A stretch of DNA of 64,000 bases, from contig QGHH01000001.1 in NCBI GenBank assembly GCA_003640645.1, positions 366,186 through 430,185 of the forward strand, read 5' to 3'. Origin of the DNA: Fredinandcohnia aciditolerans. GTDB lineage: Bacteria; Bacillota; Bacilli; Bacillales; Bacillaceae_L. Positions 7,738 to 17,151 of this stretch are shown here, piece by piece. Positions within the stretch are counted from its first letter, which is position 1. Every line of letters begins with the position of its first letter. Below the pieces are notes generated by a model, which was given only the letters and a program-made list of their open reading frames with translations, was not told the DNA's origin and made no database searches. The position numbers and the translations under genes are program-made.

Positions 7738-8433
7738 TTAAGATTGAATTTTTCGTCCTAATAGGAAAGCTTCAGCCGCTTGTTTACCTATATTCGCACC
7801 TCGCCAATAGGCTTGGTATTCTAATGCTTTTATAGAACGAGCATGTGGCCATTCTCTCATTTCATAATCATAAGCCTCCAAGGATTTTAGTTTTAGAGAC
7901 AAAGTATCTGTAATATCTACATACCAATTAGGTACAAATGGAGGTGCTGAACCTGCTGTCATCCACTCCGTGCTGGAGGCTGTTTCAAAAAATAAAAGTT
8001 CTTCGACAAAGTGATTTTGAGGAAAAGGCCGGCAGGCTGTAATTACAGCTTCATGAATGCGGCGGTGATCAATATTAACATCGCCTATATGGTGCGTATA
8101 TATAATAGTGGGTTTAATCTCATCTATTAGCTCTTCAACTATTTTGATAAGATCTAAACGATTTAGTGAATCTAAACGATTATCCGGTAAGTCTATTAAT
8201 TTCAGGGAGTGTACACCTAGAATTTCATTCGCCCTTTTTGCTGCAGAACCTAATTCAGATAATTCTTCTTTATGCGCGTTTCGATCTCTTGATTTATCTC
8301 TACTTGTAATACCTTCGGCGAGAATAACAGTATGAACTTTATCACCCTCCTTAACATGCCTTGCGATAGTTCCCCCACACCCCAATACCTCGTCATCAGG
8401 GTGTGCTGCAATCACTAATACTTTCTTGTTCAT
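7738..8433 (-). CDS. PIG-L family (LmbE-like) N-deacetylase
   Basis: A 231-residue zinc-dependent deacetylase. The metal-binding motif AHPDDEVLGCGGT lies at residues about 10-22, and HHIGDVNIDHRRIHEAV near 114 supplies the distal His/Asp ligands. Family members remove acetyl groups from N-acetyl sugars. Its ATG overlaps the formyltransferase stop by 4 bp, so the two are translationally coupled. That suggests removal of an acetyl from the nonulosonate or its precursor, followed by formylation. BshB (bacillithiol) is a less likely alternative because of the operon. Confidence 0.85.
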   Translation of the reverse strand: MNKKVLVIAAHPDDEVLGCGGTIARHVKEGDKVHTVILAEGITSRDKSRDRNAHKEELSELGSAAKRANEILGVHSLKLIDLPDNRLDSLNRLDLIKIVEELIDEIKPTIIYTHHIGDVNIDHRRIHEAVITACRPFPQNHFVEELLFFETASSTEWMTAGSAPPFVPNWYVDITDTLSLKLKSLEAYDYEMREWPHARSIKALEYQAYWRGANIGKQAAEAFLLGRKIQS

Positions 8434-9119
8434 GTAACATCCTTCCTTTTTCTTATTTTTACATCTGCATGTATATGATCAGGTTTTAAAGAACATCTTT
8501 CAAACTCTAATCGAAATTCCCCTATTTCTATAAAAGCTTTTGGATAGCCATCTGCATCTAGCATCCTTATATAATCAAAAACTTGTTCTATTGTTTTTAA
8601 TTGGCTAATATCCCCATCTTTAGGCTTTCTTCTTTGAAATAAGACCGGCTCTCCTTCCTGCTTTATAGGGGTAGGCTGATGTTCAATGATATTAATAATC
8701 ATATCTTTTATCGTTTTGGCCGCACGCACGTATATCTCTTCCGCATTGCCAAATAACGATAATGGTTTCTTCATATATACTGGCCCAGCATCTAAATCCT
8801 TTTCACACTTCAATGCAGTAATTTTTGTTTCATAAATACCTCGACTAATCAAATTTTGTAATGGGCTCCCTCCTCTTCCAAATGGAACGTCTGTCATGTG
8901 GAAAATAACACTTTCAAAGTGATTGTATATTTCGGAGGGAATGATATAAGACCAATGAAGAAAGAAGACATATCTTGGATTCATTTCGAGTAATCTTTCC
9001 TTTTGCAAGTCTTCCTTCTTATCTATCCAATAAACTTCATGTTCTAACTCATTAGTTAATTCTTGAAAAACCGAGTGATATCGTTCGTGATTAGCAACTA
9101 CAGCTATCTTCACATACAT
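8430..9119 (-). CDS. Formyltransferase-family protein of the nonulosonate cluster
   Basis: About 229 residues resembling the N-terminal domain of methionyl-tRNA formyltransferase and sugar N-formyltransferases. The catalytic His is in IFHMTDVPFGRGGSPLQNLI (about residue 74) and the Asp in LDAGPVY (about 110). The usual Asn two residues before the His (NxH) is replaced by Ile. A C-terminal segment follows (PVLFQRRKPKDGDI...). ATG at 9119 is preferred; TTG at 9122 and GTG at 9113 are alternatives. The gene overlaps the end of pseH by 29 bp. It probably formylates an amino sugar using formyl-tetrahydrofolate. Confidence 0.75.
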   Translation of the reverse strand: MYVKIAVVANHERYHSVFQELTNELEHEVYWIDKKEDLQKERLLEMNPRYVFFLHWSYIIPSEIYNHFESVIFHMTDVPFGRGGSPLQNLISRGIYETKITALKCEKDLDAGPVYMKKPLSLFGNAEEIYVRAAKTIKDMIINIIEHQPTPIKQEGEPVLFQRRKPKDGDISQLKTIEQVFDYIRMLDADGYPKAFIEIGEFRLEFERCSLKPDHIHADVKIRKRKDVT

Positions 9120-9666
9120 CAATCCCTTTACGTACTAAATCATTCAAAATAAAAGGACGTTGGAATTCATACCAATCTTTATTTAAGAGACCATACGTAT
9201 ATACATCTATAAATTTATCATCCTTTTTTATGTGACCCTTAAATAAACCTTCTTGTTTGAAACCTAATTTTTCATGGAACTTCACACTGGCAAGATTGTA
9301 TGCTAGTATCTCCCCATAAATTTTGTTCATCTTCAGTTTTTTATAGGCGTAGTCGAAAGCTAAGGTTGCCATTATCGTCCCCGACCCTTTAGCCGCATCA
9401 TCCCTACCAATATAAAACCCCCAATAGCAATGCTCATGCTTATAGTTAATTCTATTAAAGTAAACCAATCCCGTTGGAATATCATCCATAAAAAATAATA
9501 AATAAACATCGTTTTTGGATTGAAGGATATGTTGAATCCATTGTTGATGTTCTTCCATCGTAATGATTTTTTCATTGTACATATTTTTTCTAATTCGATC
9601 TTGATTACGCCATGACAATACGGTATCTAAATATTCGGAAGTTAGAAATTGTAATTTGTACTTCAT
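9091..9666 (-). CDS. pseH: UDP-4-amino-4,6-dideoxy-AltNAc N-acetyltransferase (PseH-like GNAT)
   Basis: A 191-residue GNAT acetyltransferase. VLSWRNQDRIRKNMYNEKII near the N-terminus and KGSGTIMATLAFDYAYKKLK at the acetyl-CoA site, then KIYGEILAYNLASVKFHEKL, are typical of PseH/RimJ-like enzymes. In the pathway it acetylates the 4-amino group of the PseC product. I chose ATG at 9666 because AAAGG lies 10 nt upstream, within the end of pseG. An earlier frame start would run deep into pseG. Confidence 0.85.
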   Translation of the reverse strand: MKYKLQFLTSEYLDTVLSWRNQDRIRKNMYNEKIITMEEHQQWIQHILQSKNDVYLLFFMDDIPTGLVYFNRINYKHEHCYWGFYIGRDDAAKGSGTIMATLAFDYAYKKLKMNKIYGEILAYNLASVKFHEKLGFKQEGLFKGHIKKDDKFIDVYTYGLLNKDWYEFQRPFILNDLVRKGIDVCEDSCSC

Positions 9667-9670
9667 CCTT

Positions 9671-10759
9671 TTAATTCCTTTCACAAATTGCATGAATAAG
9701 AGAGTGGAAATTATCCTTTTCATTCTTCAGTAGGTCTTTAGATAACTTTTCCATTTGTATTAATTGATCTGGGGTAACTAATAAAGATTCAAGTGTTGAA
9801 GTAATACATTTTTCAGTAACCTGCTCTTTTGAACCTAAATAGCAAACGATCTTACGTTTGCTTAATGTAGACGCGATTAATTCTTGATTCTTTGCAATCG
9901 AGATTAAAATTGTAGGTAATCCCATTACACATCTTTCCCAAGTTGCTGTTCCCCCTGCTCCAATACACAAATCAGCTTGATTCATCAATTCAGCCATATT
10001 ATTCACCTGAAGATGAAATATAATATTTTTACTTTTATTGCAAATAGCCTTTAGATTTTCTTTGTTTTCGTTATTACTACCTACTACAACATCAACCATA
10101 ATATCCTCTCGAGATAATGCCATAATAGCGTTTATCGCCTTCAATGTTTCGTTTGTAGGGTCAATACCTCCAAAGAAAATTAGAATACGGCGGATCTGAC
10201 CATTTCTTTCTCTTAAACAGTCTTTCCTATCCAAAAACTCTTTTCGCAATATTGCAAATTCTGGCCCTAAAAATGTTTCACAATTGTCTGGTACTAACGC
10301 ATTGTATCTCGTATCCATATCCTCGTAGAAATTCTGATCTAATAGAAAGTGACATTTATGTTTTCGATCCGCTAAATCATCAATTACCATAATACGCTTT
10401 ACATAAGGTATTAACTCTTTTTCCCATTCAATATCAAGTGCATAATGATCAATTACTAATAGATCAACACGTTTATCTTTGATAAAGCAAATTGTTTCGG
10501 CTGCATCTTCTTTTTGAGATACTTTTAGCCAATCGGCATGTAAGACATGCCCTCGAATGTATTTTGCATCTTTTCTTGGCAAAACAATTACTGGGAACCC
10601 CTTACTTTGTATATAGTCACAAAGATTTCCTTCATGTTTCCGACAAATAAATGTAATTTTTGCACCATGTTCATTTAATTGCTCTGCTAGAGTTAAGCAC
10701 CTCATCACATGCCCTGTCCCTATTTCAAACGAAGCGTCTACACGAATAAATACATTCAT
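9671..10759 (-). CDS. pseG: UDP-2,4-diacetamido-2,4,6-trideoxy-L-altropyranose hydrolase (PseG)
   Basis: A 362-residue GT-B-fold nucleotide-sugar hydrolase that releases UDP from the diacetamido sugar before condensation. The N-terminal IGTGHVMRCLTLAEQL carries the catalytic His of PseG enzymes. GGIDPTNETLKA sits in the middle, and the UDP-binding CIGAGGTATWERCVMGLP lies near residue 270. Its ATG overlaps the pseF stop by 4 bp and its stop lies just before pseH, so the three are coupled. Confidence 0.92.
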   Translation of the reverse strand: MNVFIRVDASFEIGTGHVMRCLTLAEQLNEHGAKITFICRKHEGNLCDYIQSKGFPVIVLPRKDAKYIRGHVLHADWLKVSQKEDAAETICFIKDKRVDLLVIDHYALDIEWEKELIPYVKRIMVIDDLADRKHKCHFLLDQNFYEDMDTRYNALVPDNCETFLGPEFAILRKEFLDRKDCLRERNGQIRRILIFFGGIDPTNETLKAINAIMALSREDIMVDVVVGSNNENKENLKAICNKSKNIIFHLQVNNMAELMNQADLCIGAGGTATWERCVMGLPTILISIAKNQELIASTLSKRKIVCYLGSKEQVTEKCITSTLESLLVTPDQLIQMEKLSKDLLKNEKDNFHSLIHAICERN

Positions 10760-11505
10760 TCTGGTTTTTTCTCTCCATCACTTTTTTGTTGGATATGAGC
10801 ATTAAGAAGAAATAAATCATTTCTTTTTTCTAATAAACGGGTTATATCTTCTAGATCAAAATTAGGATTCTTAGGATAAAGAATTTCTATAATGTTTCTT
10901 ATTAACTCATAGTCCTCTTCCGTATCAACTGTAAGACGGTATTTACTTAAATCACTCTTGTATTTAACATTTTTTATTTGAAACTGGGTAGGGTTTCTGA
11001 GAATATAAGTGGTGACATGCTCCCGATATAGATGTTCGATGCCTTGCCTATACGACTGTTCGAGCGCATTAAAGGAAAAAACCTCGGTATCAAATCCTCT
11101 AGGATACGTTCTTTCAATCGTATTTGAAACATAATCATACCTTGGAGAGTTTTGTAGAAATGTAGTGATGATTTGATCTATTATACTTGGACTAATCAAT
11201 GGACAATCTGAAGTTATCCTTATGATAATATCGGCCTTCGATTCCAATGCTGCATCATAATAACGTGATAACACATCTTCTTCAGACCCACGGATATAAT
11301 CGATTGATAACTGCTCACACAAATCAATAATTGCCTGGTCGCTTTTCTTTGTCGTTGTGGCCACTACAATGTTGTCGATTATTTTCGACTTTTTTACTCG
11401 TTCAATTTGATATTCTAATAATGTTTTTCCTAATACTTTTTTTAAAACTTTTCCTGGTAGCCTCGTGGATCCCATCCTAGCCTGAATAATAGCTACTATT
11501 TTCAT
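10756..11505 (-). CDS. pseF: CMP-nonulosonate cytidylyltransferase (PseF/SpsF-like)
   Basis: A 249-residue cytidylyltransferase of the CMP-NeuAc synthetase fold. IIQARMGSTRLPGKVLKKV at the N-terminus binds CTP, and ITSDCPLISPSIIDQII near residue 95 carries the metal-binding acidic residue. It would activate the nonulosonate as its CMP derivative. The ATG at 11505 has AAAGG 8 nt upstream; a GTG 9 nt earlier overlaps the RBS. It overlaps pseG by 4 bp. SpsF of the B. subtilis spore polysaccharide operon is the closest relative I recall. Confidence 0.87.
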   Translation of the reverse strand: MKIVAIIQARMGSTRLPGKVLKKVLGKTLLEYQIERVKKSKIIDNIVVATTTKKSDQAIIDLCEQLSIDYIRGSEEDVLSRYYDAALESKADIIIRITSDCPLISPSIIDQIITTFLQNSPRYDYVSNTIERTYPRGFDTEVFSFNALEQSYRQGIEHLYREHVTTYILRNPTQFQIKNVKYKSDLSKYRLTVDTEEDYELIRNIIEILYPKNPNFDLEDITRLLEKRNDLFLLNAHIQQKSDGEKKPE

Positions 11506-11533
11506 TAAAATCACCTTTGAAATTCATAATTAA

Positions 11534-12961
11534 TTATTCATTATTCGTTAATTTATTCACTAAATGTTTTAATCGCTCTCCCGACGTCGTATCCAGAGAA
11601 TAGGCATACGATAAAAACTCCATTCTTTTCCTTTGTTCATAATTTACAAGTTTGCCATTTAAATAGTTTATAACCTGCTTTGCAAGTAATACGGGATCTT
11701 CTTGGATCAATTTCTCTAATGCATTAAAGTAACCTGAAGGTGCAGAAAACTCATTGTTAAGAACAAAAGCGGGGCGATCAGCTAACATAGCTTCTAACCC
11801 TACAGTTGAATGATACGTGACTACCACGTCAACATATTGGAGAATATCATAAAGTTCGATATTCATTGATGGAAAAACAGAAGAAGACTCTTTCGTTAGT
11901 TTATAGGGTTTTGTACTAGGATAGTCCTTGATAATAATATTTACATCCGTTTTTCTCAAGAGGTATTGAATAAAATCCCTCCACCTATCAATACCTTTCT
12001 CACCTCTAACAATCATTAATATCGTTTTCTTTTCTGGATCTAGACCTATACTTTCCTGAAACTGATTCTTAGAAATCGAAGGAGATCGGAAAATCAAATC
12101 AAATCGGGGATGCCCAATAATTTCAACGGACTGATCATTTACCCCCATTTGCCTATACCACTCAACTTCAAAATTCCCATAAACAGCATTAACTGTTGCT
12201 ATTTGAGGAAAATACCCAAATTCACTTGAAATAATACCATGCTGCATACAGATTGTTGGAATTCCCTTCTCTGCTGCAACAAGTGCTAATGTTCGACTTT
12301 CTGGATAATGAGTTGAAGCAAATATGATACAGGTTGTAGGAACACTGTTCAAAAACTTTCTTGATCCATTGATAAGTTTTATGGTTTTCTCAATTTGATT
12401 GAATAATACCTGTTGAAACCCCGTATCACTAAATAGTGGATGTTTATTATATGTGTTGATTATTTTTTTTGCATATTGAGTATTTTTAACAATTTCTGTT
12501 TGTACTCCACTCTTTTCGAGGAATTGATTCAAATAATAGACAGGCAGACCATAAGATTCATTATTATCATTTGTGCTTGTTGTTATCATTTTTCTATCCT
12601 TTAGCATAATCGTATTGGAAGGATTAAAATGCTGATTTATGGTTTGCTTCGGAAAACGTAATAAATTTGCAACATCATGTAATACGACTTTTCCACCTTT
12701 TCTACTCATTGTATTCTCTCTTTTATGCAAGTTAATAAATGAATCGAATATAGATTGAACCTCTCCCGTGCTTTGAACAGTGTTCTTTAAATACTTGCCA
12801 AAAGACTCTTCGTGTAACGCATTTACCAGTTCTTTATTTTTTCTAATGAGACTTCGAAAATGAAATAAATAAGGTAGTGAGATTCCTTTATACGTTAATC
12901 CTTTGAAACTATCAATAAAATCAAGGTATAAAGACCAATAGTTTCGTTTATAGGTGTCCAT
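11534..12961 (-). CDS. Surface-glycan assembly protein with GT-B/CDP-glycerol-transferase-like fold
   Basis: 475 residues, paralogous to the product of 14261-15898. Both open with RNYW..., and share CMQHGII.SE.GY.P.AT..AVYG, EI.GHPRFD.IF and a C-terminal VDVV....STVGLEAML block. The second half looks like a GT-B or capsule-synthesis glycosyltransferase: HPRFD, the KDYPSTKP stretch and the ST-x-GLEAM nucleotide-sugar region. Donor and acceptor are unknown. AAAGGGGGG precedes the ATG. It is 29 bp from pseF and co-transcribed. It may transfer the CMP-nonulosonate onto the spore glycan. Confidence 0.68.
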   Translation of the reverse strand: MDTYKRNYWSLYLDFIDSFKGLTYKGISLPYLFHFRSLIRKNKELVNALHEESFGKYLKNTVQSTGEVQSIFDSFINLHKRENTMSRKGGKVVLHDVANLLRFPKQTINQHFNPSNTIMLKDRKMITTSTNDNNESYGLPVYYLNQFLEKSGVQTEIVKNTQYAKKIINTYNKHPLFSDTGFQQVLFNQIEKTIKLINGSRKFLNSVPTTCIIFASTHYPESRTLALVAAEKGIPTICMQHGIISSEFGYFPQIATVNAVYGNFEVEWYRQMGVNDQSVEIIGHPRFDLIFRSPSISKNQFQESIGLDPEKKTILMIVRGEKGIDRWRDFIQYLLRKTDVNIIIKDYPSTKPYKLTKESSSVFPSMNIELYDILQYVDVVVTYHSTVGLEAMLADRPAFVLNNEFSAPSGYFNALEKLIQEDPVLLAKQVINYLNGKLVNYEQRKRMEFLSYAYSLDTTSGERLKHLVNKLTNNE

Positions 12962-13043
12962 TATTACCCCCCTTTATATTTTAATATTCCAATATGAAAG
13001 TAACTAACCTTCATACTATGCTAAACACTTTATTGAACAATAG

Positions 13044-14162
13044 CTATGGAAGTAGCTCTAACAATGGCCTGAATTTTGTTGTCCAAAGATTATCAACTGC
13101 AGTCAAGGTATTTTTAGTTATTGGATAGCCATTTTTTATTTCTTCTTTAAACATCTTAATTGCTCTATAAGATGGATTTGTTTTTCTCATTTCTTTCACC
13201 ATTTCATGATCTACTGTTATCATTTGGTCTGCAGTTTGTATAGCCATTTTTGAAGCAGCTGAATATCCCAAACCATTTACTGTAGCCAAATGACCATATC
13301 CCCTGCCGTCTTCAGCAATTAATAAGCTTGGTTTTCTAGTTCTAAGAAACCAGATATGTGCATGGAGTCTAAATCCAATGTGAATATCGATTTCATCGTA
13401 AAATGCTAACTTCTCAGCCCCGCCTGATAAATCTACGATATTCACCAATTCTCTATTCCAACTTGGATTTATAAGTTTTTCAAATCTACCACGATAACCA
13501 TGAAATGTAAGATATACCTCACAAGAAAACTCTCTCTTTATTTTAAGCGCTAACGAATACGCCATTTGCCAATGACTTTTAATATGTGGCATAGAGATGG
13601 CTACTTTTTTTATCTTCTTTGGAAGGACTGGTTTCGTCCCAATTAAATCATAATCAAATAATGCACAGTCCCCAGTGGTTCCATAACAGTTTATCCCATT
13701 ATTTCGTAGTAGATTTTCAGTCGTTATATCTCTACATGAAATCAAACCTGCATTATTCGCTTCATTTGTTGCACCAAAATATTGTATTAAATGTCTCTTC
13801 TCCTCTTCATCAAGTTTAAGATGGGTGGACTGTTTGATAGTACCTGGATAAGTACTCCAGCCAGCTCCTATTGCATATATGGGAATACCCATTTTTTGGG
13901 CATTTTCTAGAAATTGTGTTCGATTCTTTGGTGCAACTTTACTCCCGTTTAATGTTGGTCTTAATCCTGGTGCAAGCACGGCTTTATATTTTGAAAAGTC
14001 TTTTATTGCTTCAACTCCTTGATCAGGTAAACTCACAATATCGTAATCAATATCGTTTCCTTTTATTTTTGATAATAAATTTACAAGGCTTTTACCTATC
14101 AAATCATCTCCTGAATTCTTTGAACCTGTTCCAGGATAAGTTGAAAGAATTAAATACGACAA
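13044..14162 (-). CDS. Polysaccharide pyruvyl transferase family protein
   Basis: 372 residues. The N-terminus (YLILSTYPGTGSKNSGDDLI) and the C-terminal DIHIGFRLHAHIWFLRTRKP, with IGAGW in between, are typical of polysaccharide pyruvyl transferases (CsaB-like fold), where the R-x-HaHi motif is central. Start is TTG at 14162 with AAGGAGG 7 nt upstream. Members add ketal pyruvate to sugars using PEP, or act as related transferases. Its place between two glycan-assembly genes suggests decoration of the same polymer. Confidence 0.75.
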   Translation of the reverse strand: MSYLILSTYPGTGSKNSGDDLIGKSLVNLLSKIKGNDIDYDIVSLPDQGVEAIKDFSKYKAVLAPGLRPTLNGSKVAPKNRTQFLENAQKMGIPIYAIGAGWSTYPGTIKQSTHLKLDEEEKRHLIQYFGATNEANNAGLISCRDITTENLLRNNGINCYGTTGDCALFDYDLIGTKPVLPKKIKKVAISMPHIKSHWQMAYSLALKIKREFSCEVYLTFHGYRGRFEKLINPSWNRELVNIVDLSGGAEKLAFYDEIDIHIGFRLHAHIWFLRTRKPSLLIAEDGRGYGHLATVNGLGYSAASKMAIQTADQMITVDHEMVKEMRKTNPSYRAIKMFKEEIKNGYPITKNTLTAVDNLWTTKFRPLLELLP

Positions 14163-14260
14163 TTCATTCCCTCCTTAATTGTGAAAATATTCATAGACTC
14201 CCTTAACGATTAAGATATTTCTTAACCATCCTATTCTTCTACTTATAAAATTGATTGGAC

Positions 14261-15898
14261 TTATAACGATTGGATTTTCAATCCATGCGGTATCCTTGAG
14301 ATTTTGCTTTCTTTGACCAACAAGATTTCTTGCGGTTTTGTAATTGAATTTAATACATTAGAATGTATGGATCGTTTCATTCCATTTTCGATTAAATAGA
14401 TTCTGTTATTCGAATCTTTTATTAACTTCCCTTCAAAATTTGACTCAGGTGCTTGATATGGGGAAGTTCCAGTTAGTTTATAAACGGTGTTTGCGATATT
14501 CTTGCCAGCAAACATTTCCGGATATGAGTAATTTTTAAACTCTCGAAGCTTTTGTGTATATATTTTTCTGTATAATTCTGACCGAAAATATTCGTTTATC
14601 TTTTTTGCTAAATCTTCAGGATTTTCATAAGCAGATTCACCAATTTTCTCAAAGTAATACTGATCATCCATATTGTAATTCGTGCGATCTTTCATAAAGA
14701 ATACTGGTTTGTTAAACAACATAGCTTCTATTGCAACAGTCGATAACTGTTGAACAACTACATCAACATTTTCTAGTAAATCATTTAATTCCATTTTGGT
14801 ACTTAAATGAACAGATTTAGAAATCGAGGCTATTTGTTGATATTGTTTTATTTTGTTCCTTAAAATTTCCTTTGGATGGGGTTTTAGAATGATTTCGATA
14901 TTTGGATTAAGCATTAGTTTTTCTACAAGCAATTGAAGTACTGCTTTATTTTGAATGGCATTAGTTGCAATTAAGACAATCTTTTTATTTGGATAAATAT
15001 TAAATTTACTCAGAAAATTACTTCTAGAAATGGGATGATGGGTGAAGATCCTATCAAAACGTGGATGACCTGTAATTTCAATCCTATCCTCTTTAACTCC
15101 TCTAGTTATATACCAATCTTTTTCGTACTCGCCAAAAACAGCATGCTTTGTAGCAAAAATAGGTAAGAAACCTATTTCATTCGCAATGATTCCGTGTTGG
15201 GTACAAATACTCGGAATTCCTTTCAAAGCTGCAACCTGGGTCAGTGTCCTGGTATACACCCCATTTGTGTTTCCGACGATTAAACAAGAAACAGGAACTT
15301 TTTTCAAATACTCTTCAAAGGCAATAATCAGTTCAATTATTTTAGGGATCGTATCTAGAAATCTACCCTTAAAAATTTCATGACTAAAGACAGGATGTTT
15401 TTTGAATTTTTCCAAAATACCATTTGCTTTTTCTATTATTTTGGCACTAGTAATATCACTACTTTTGTAATCGTCTAAATAATGAACATGTCCTATGTTC
15501 TGACGAATAAAATTATTGGTTACTTCCTTTTGTGGATGCAGGAATATACATTTTGTTGGATGAAAATATTCTAAGAATGTTTCAATCGGGAAGCGTAAAT
15601 GATCACTTTTTCCTTGTAATATCAAGGTCTTTCCCTTATTGTTTCCCTTGTTCCTATATGTCGGCAACTTTAAATAGCGATCGAAAAAAGGTTGAATTTC
15701 ATCCGAATGTTGGAACTGATTTTTTATATATGGGGTAAGCGTTTCGCTTTTCATGACTTCTCGAATTGCTTTATTTGTAAGATAACTTTGAAAGTTCCCC
15801 ACCAGTGCCAAAGGAATATTTCGATAAGTCAAATTTTCGAAGGCCTCAACAAAATCTGCAAATAATCCCCAATAGTTACGGTAATAGATCGAATTCAA
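14261..15898 (-). CDS. Surface-glycan assembly protein with extra C-terminal domain
   Basis: 545 residues, paralogue of the product of 11534-12961. It shares SICTQHGIIANEIGFLPIFA, ITGHPRFDRIF and STVAIEAMLF, the GT-B-like core, plus KPHPKE. It is about 70 residues longer. From residue about 485 a short separate domain appears (EGKLIKDSNNRIYLIENGMK, RSIHSNVL), resembling a YLIENGKKR-type beta motif seen in other Firmicute surface proteins, by memory. Start is TTG at 15898 with GGAG 9 nt upstream. It follows pseC by 46 bp. Specific transferase activity is not known. Confidence 0.68.
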   Translation of the reverse strand: MNSIYYRNYWGLFADFVEAFENLTYRNIPLALVGNFQSYLTNKAIREVMKSETLTPYIKNQFQHSDEIQPFFDRYLKLPTYRNKGNNKGKTLILQGKSDHLRFPIETFLEYFHPTKCIFLHPQKEVTNNFIRQNIGHVHYLDDYKSSDITSAKIIEKANGILEKFKKHPVFSHEIFKGRFLDTIPKIIELIIAFEEYLKKVPVSCLIVGNTNGVYTRTLTQVAALKGIPSICTQHGIIANEIGFLPIFATKHAVFGEYEKDWYITRGVKEDRIEITGHPRFDRIFTHHPISRSNFLSKFNIYPNKKIVLIATNAIQNKAVLQLLVEKLMLNPNIEIILKPHPKEILRNKIKQYQQIASISKSVHLSTKMELNDLLENVDVVVQQLSTVAIEAMLFNKPVFFMKDRTNYNMDDQYYFEKIGESAYENPEDLAKKINEYFRSELYRKIYTQKLREFKNYSYPEMFAGKNIANTVYKLTGTSPYQAPESNFEGKLIKDSNNRIYLIENGMKRSIHSNVLNSITKPQEILLVKESKISRIPHGLKIQSL

Positions 15899-15944
15899 TT
15901 TGCGTCACTCCAATAATTAGTATTCTTTCTAACATAAAGTGGAT

Positions 15945-17138
15945 TTAATTAGAATAATAAGAAAGAACCTTATTAACTCCTTCAATAACATCATTTACAT
16001 CTGTTTTAGACATTGCAGGAAATAATGGAAGACTAATAATCTCTTCATATAACTTCTCAGCATTTGGACATAGGCCTTTCTTGTACCCCAGTTTTTGGTA
16101 ATACGGATGTAAATAAACGGGTAGATAATGAACATTTACGCCTATGTTTTCCTTTTGTAAGGCATCAAAAATTTCCCTTCGACTAGTACCCAAGTTTTCT
16201 AAATCTAGTCGAATGATATAGAGATGCCAACTACTGTCAATCCCATTTGGTAAGATAGGAATCTTTACCTCTTTTTTATTCTCAAATGCTTTGTTATACA
16301 TTTGGACATATTGCTTACGTTTTTGGATAAATGGTTCTAATTTTTTCAATTGGGATATCCCTAATGATGCCTGAATGTCTGTCATTCTGTAATTAAAACC
16401 AAGAAACTGCATTTCATAATACCAAGATCCGTGATATTCATTTAATTTAGTAGTTTCTCGTGTAATCCCATGACTTCTAAATTGAATTAGTTTTTCATAA
16501 TAATCTTTTATATTAGTTGTAATGATTCCACCTTCCCCGGTTGTAATATGTTTTACTGGATGAAAGCTGAACATTGTCATATCACTAATTGAACCAATTT
16601 TTCTTCCCTTATAAGTTGCTCCTAATGCATGTGCAGCATCTTCAATTACAAGTAGGCCATGCTCTTTTGCAAGTGACATAATTTGATCAAGTTCAGCTGG
16701 CTGCCCTGTGAAATCAACTGGTATAATGGCTTTTGTATTTTGTGTGATAAGTGGTTTTATTGCTTCAGGAGATATATTGTATGTGTTAGGGTCAATATCT
16801 GCAAAGACTGGTATTCCTCCTAAGTAGCGGACACAGTTTGCACTGGCAGCAAAGGTCATTGATGTAGTTATAACTTCATCACCATCTTTAATACCAGCTG
16901 CATAACAGGCAGCATGTAAAGCAGCTGTTCCATTAGAAAATGCTACTGCATATTTTGCTCCAACATTATCAGCAATCTCTTTTTCAAACTTAGAAATAAG
17001 TGGACCTGTTGTTAAGAAATCACTCTTTAATACATTTGATACAGCTTCTATATCCTCATTGTCTATGAATTGTCTACTATAGGGTAAATAAGATTCTCGG
17101 ACAGGCTTCCCGCCGTGTATCGCCAGTTTTTCTACCAT
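15945..17138 (-). CDS. pseC: UDP-4-keto-6-deoxy-sugar aminotransferase (PseC, DegT/DnrJ/EryC1 family)
   Basis: A 397-residue PLP-dependent aminotransferase. FSFHPVKHITTGEGG around residue 185 carries the Schiff-base lysine. AFSNGTAALHAACYAAGIKD near 65, EDAAHALGATYKG near 165 and FNYRMTDIQASLG near 235 are family marks. It aminates the 4-keto product of PseB using glutamate. AGGAGG is 8 nt from the ATG. It starts 13 bp after the epimerase gene, forming one transcription unit. Confidence 0.92.
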   Translation of the reverse strand: MVEKLAIHGGKPVRESYLPYSRQFIDNEDIEAVSNVLKSDFLTTGPLISKFEKEIADNVGAKYAVAFSNGTAALHAACYAAGIKDGDEVITTSMTFAASANCVRYLGGIPVFADIDPNTYNISPEAIKPLITQNTKAIIPVDFTGQPAELDQIMSLAKEHGLLVIEDAAHALGATYKGRKIGSISDMTMFSFHPVKHITTGEGGIITTNIKDYYEKLIQFRSHGITRETTKLNEYHGSWYYEMQFLGFNYRMTDIQASLGISQLKKLEPFIQKRKQYVQMYNKAFENKKEVKIPILPNGIDSSWHLYIIRLDLENLGTSRREIFDALQKENIGVNVHYLPVYLHPYYQKLGYKKGLCPNAEKLYEEIISLPLFPAMSKTDVNDVIEGVNKVLSYYSN

Positions 17139-17151
17139 TTTTCGTCACCTC

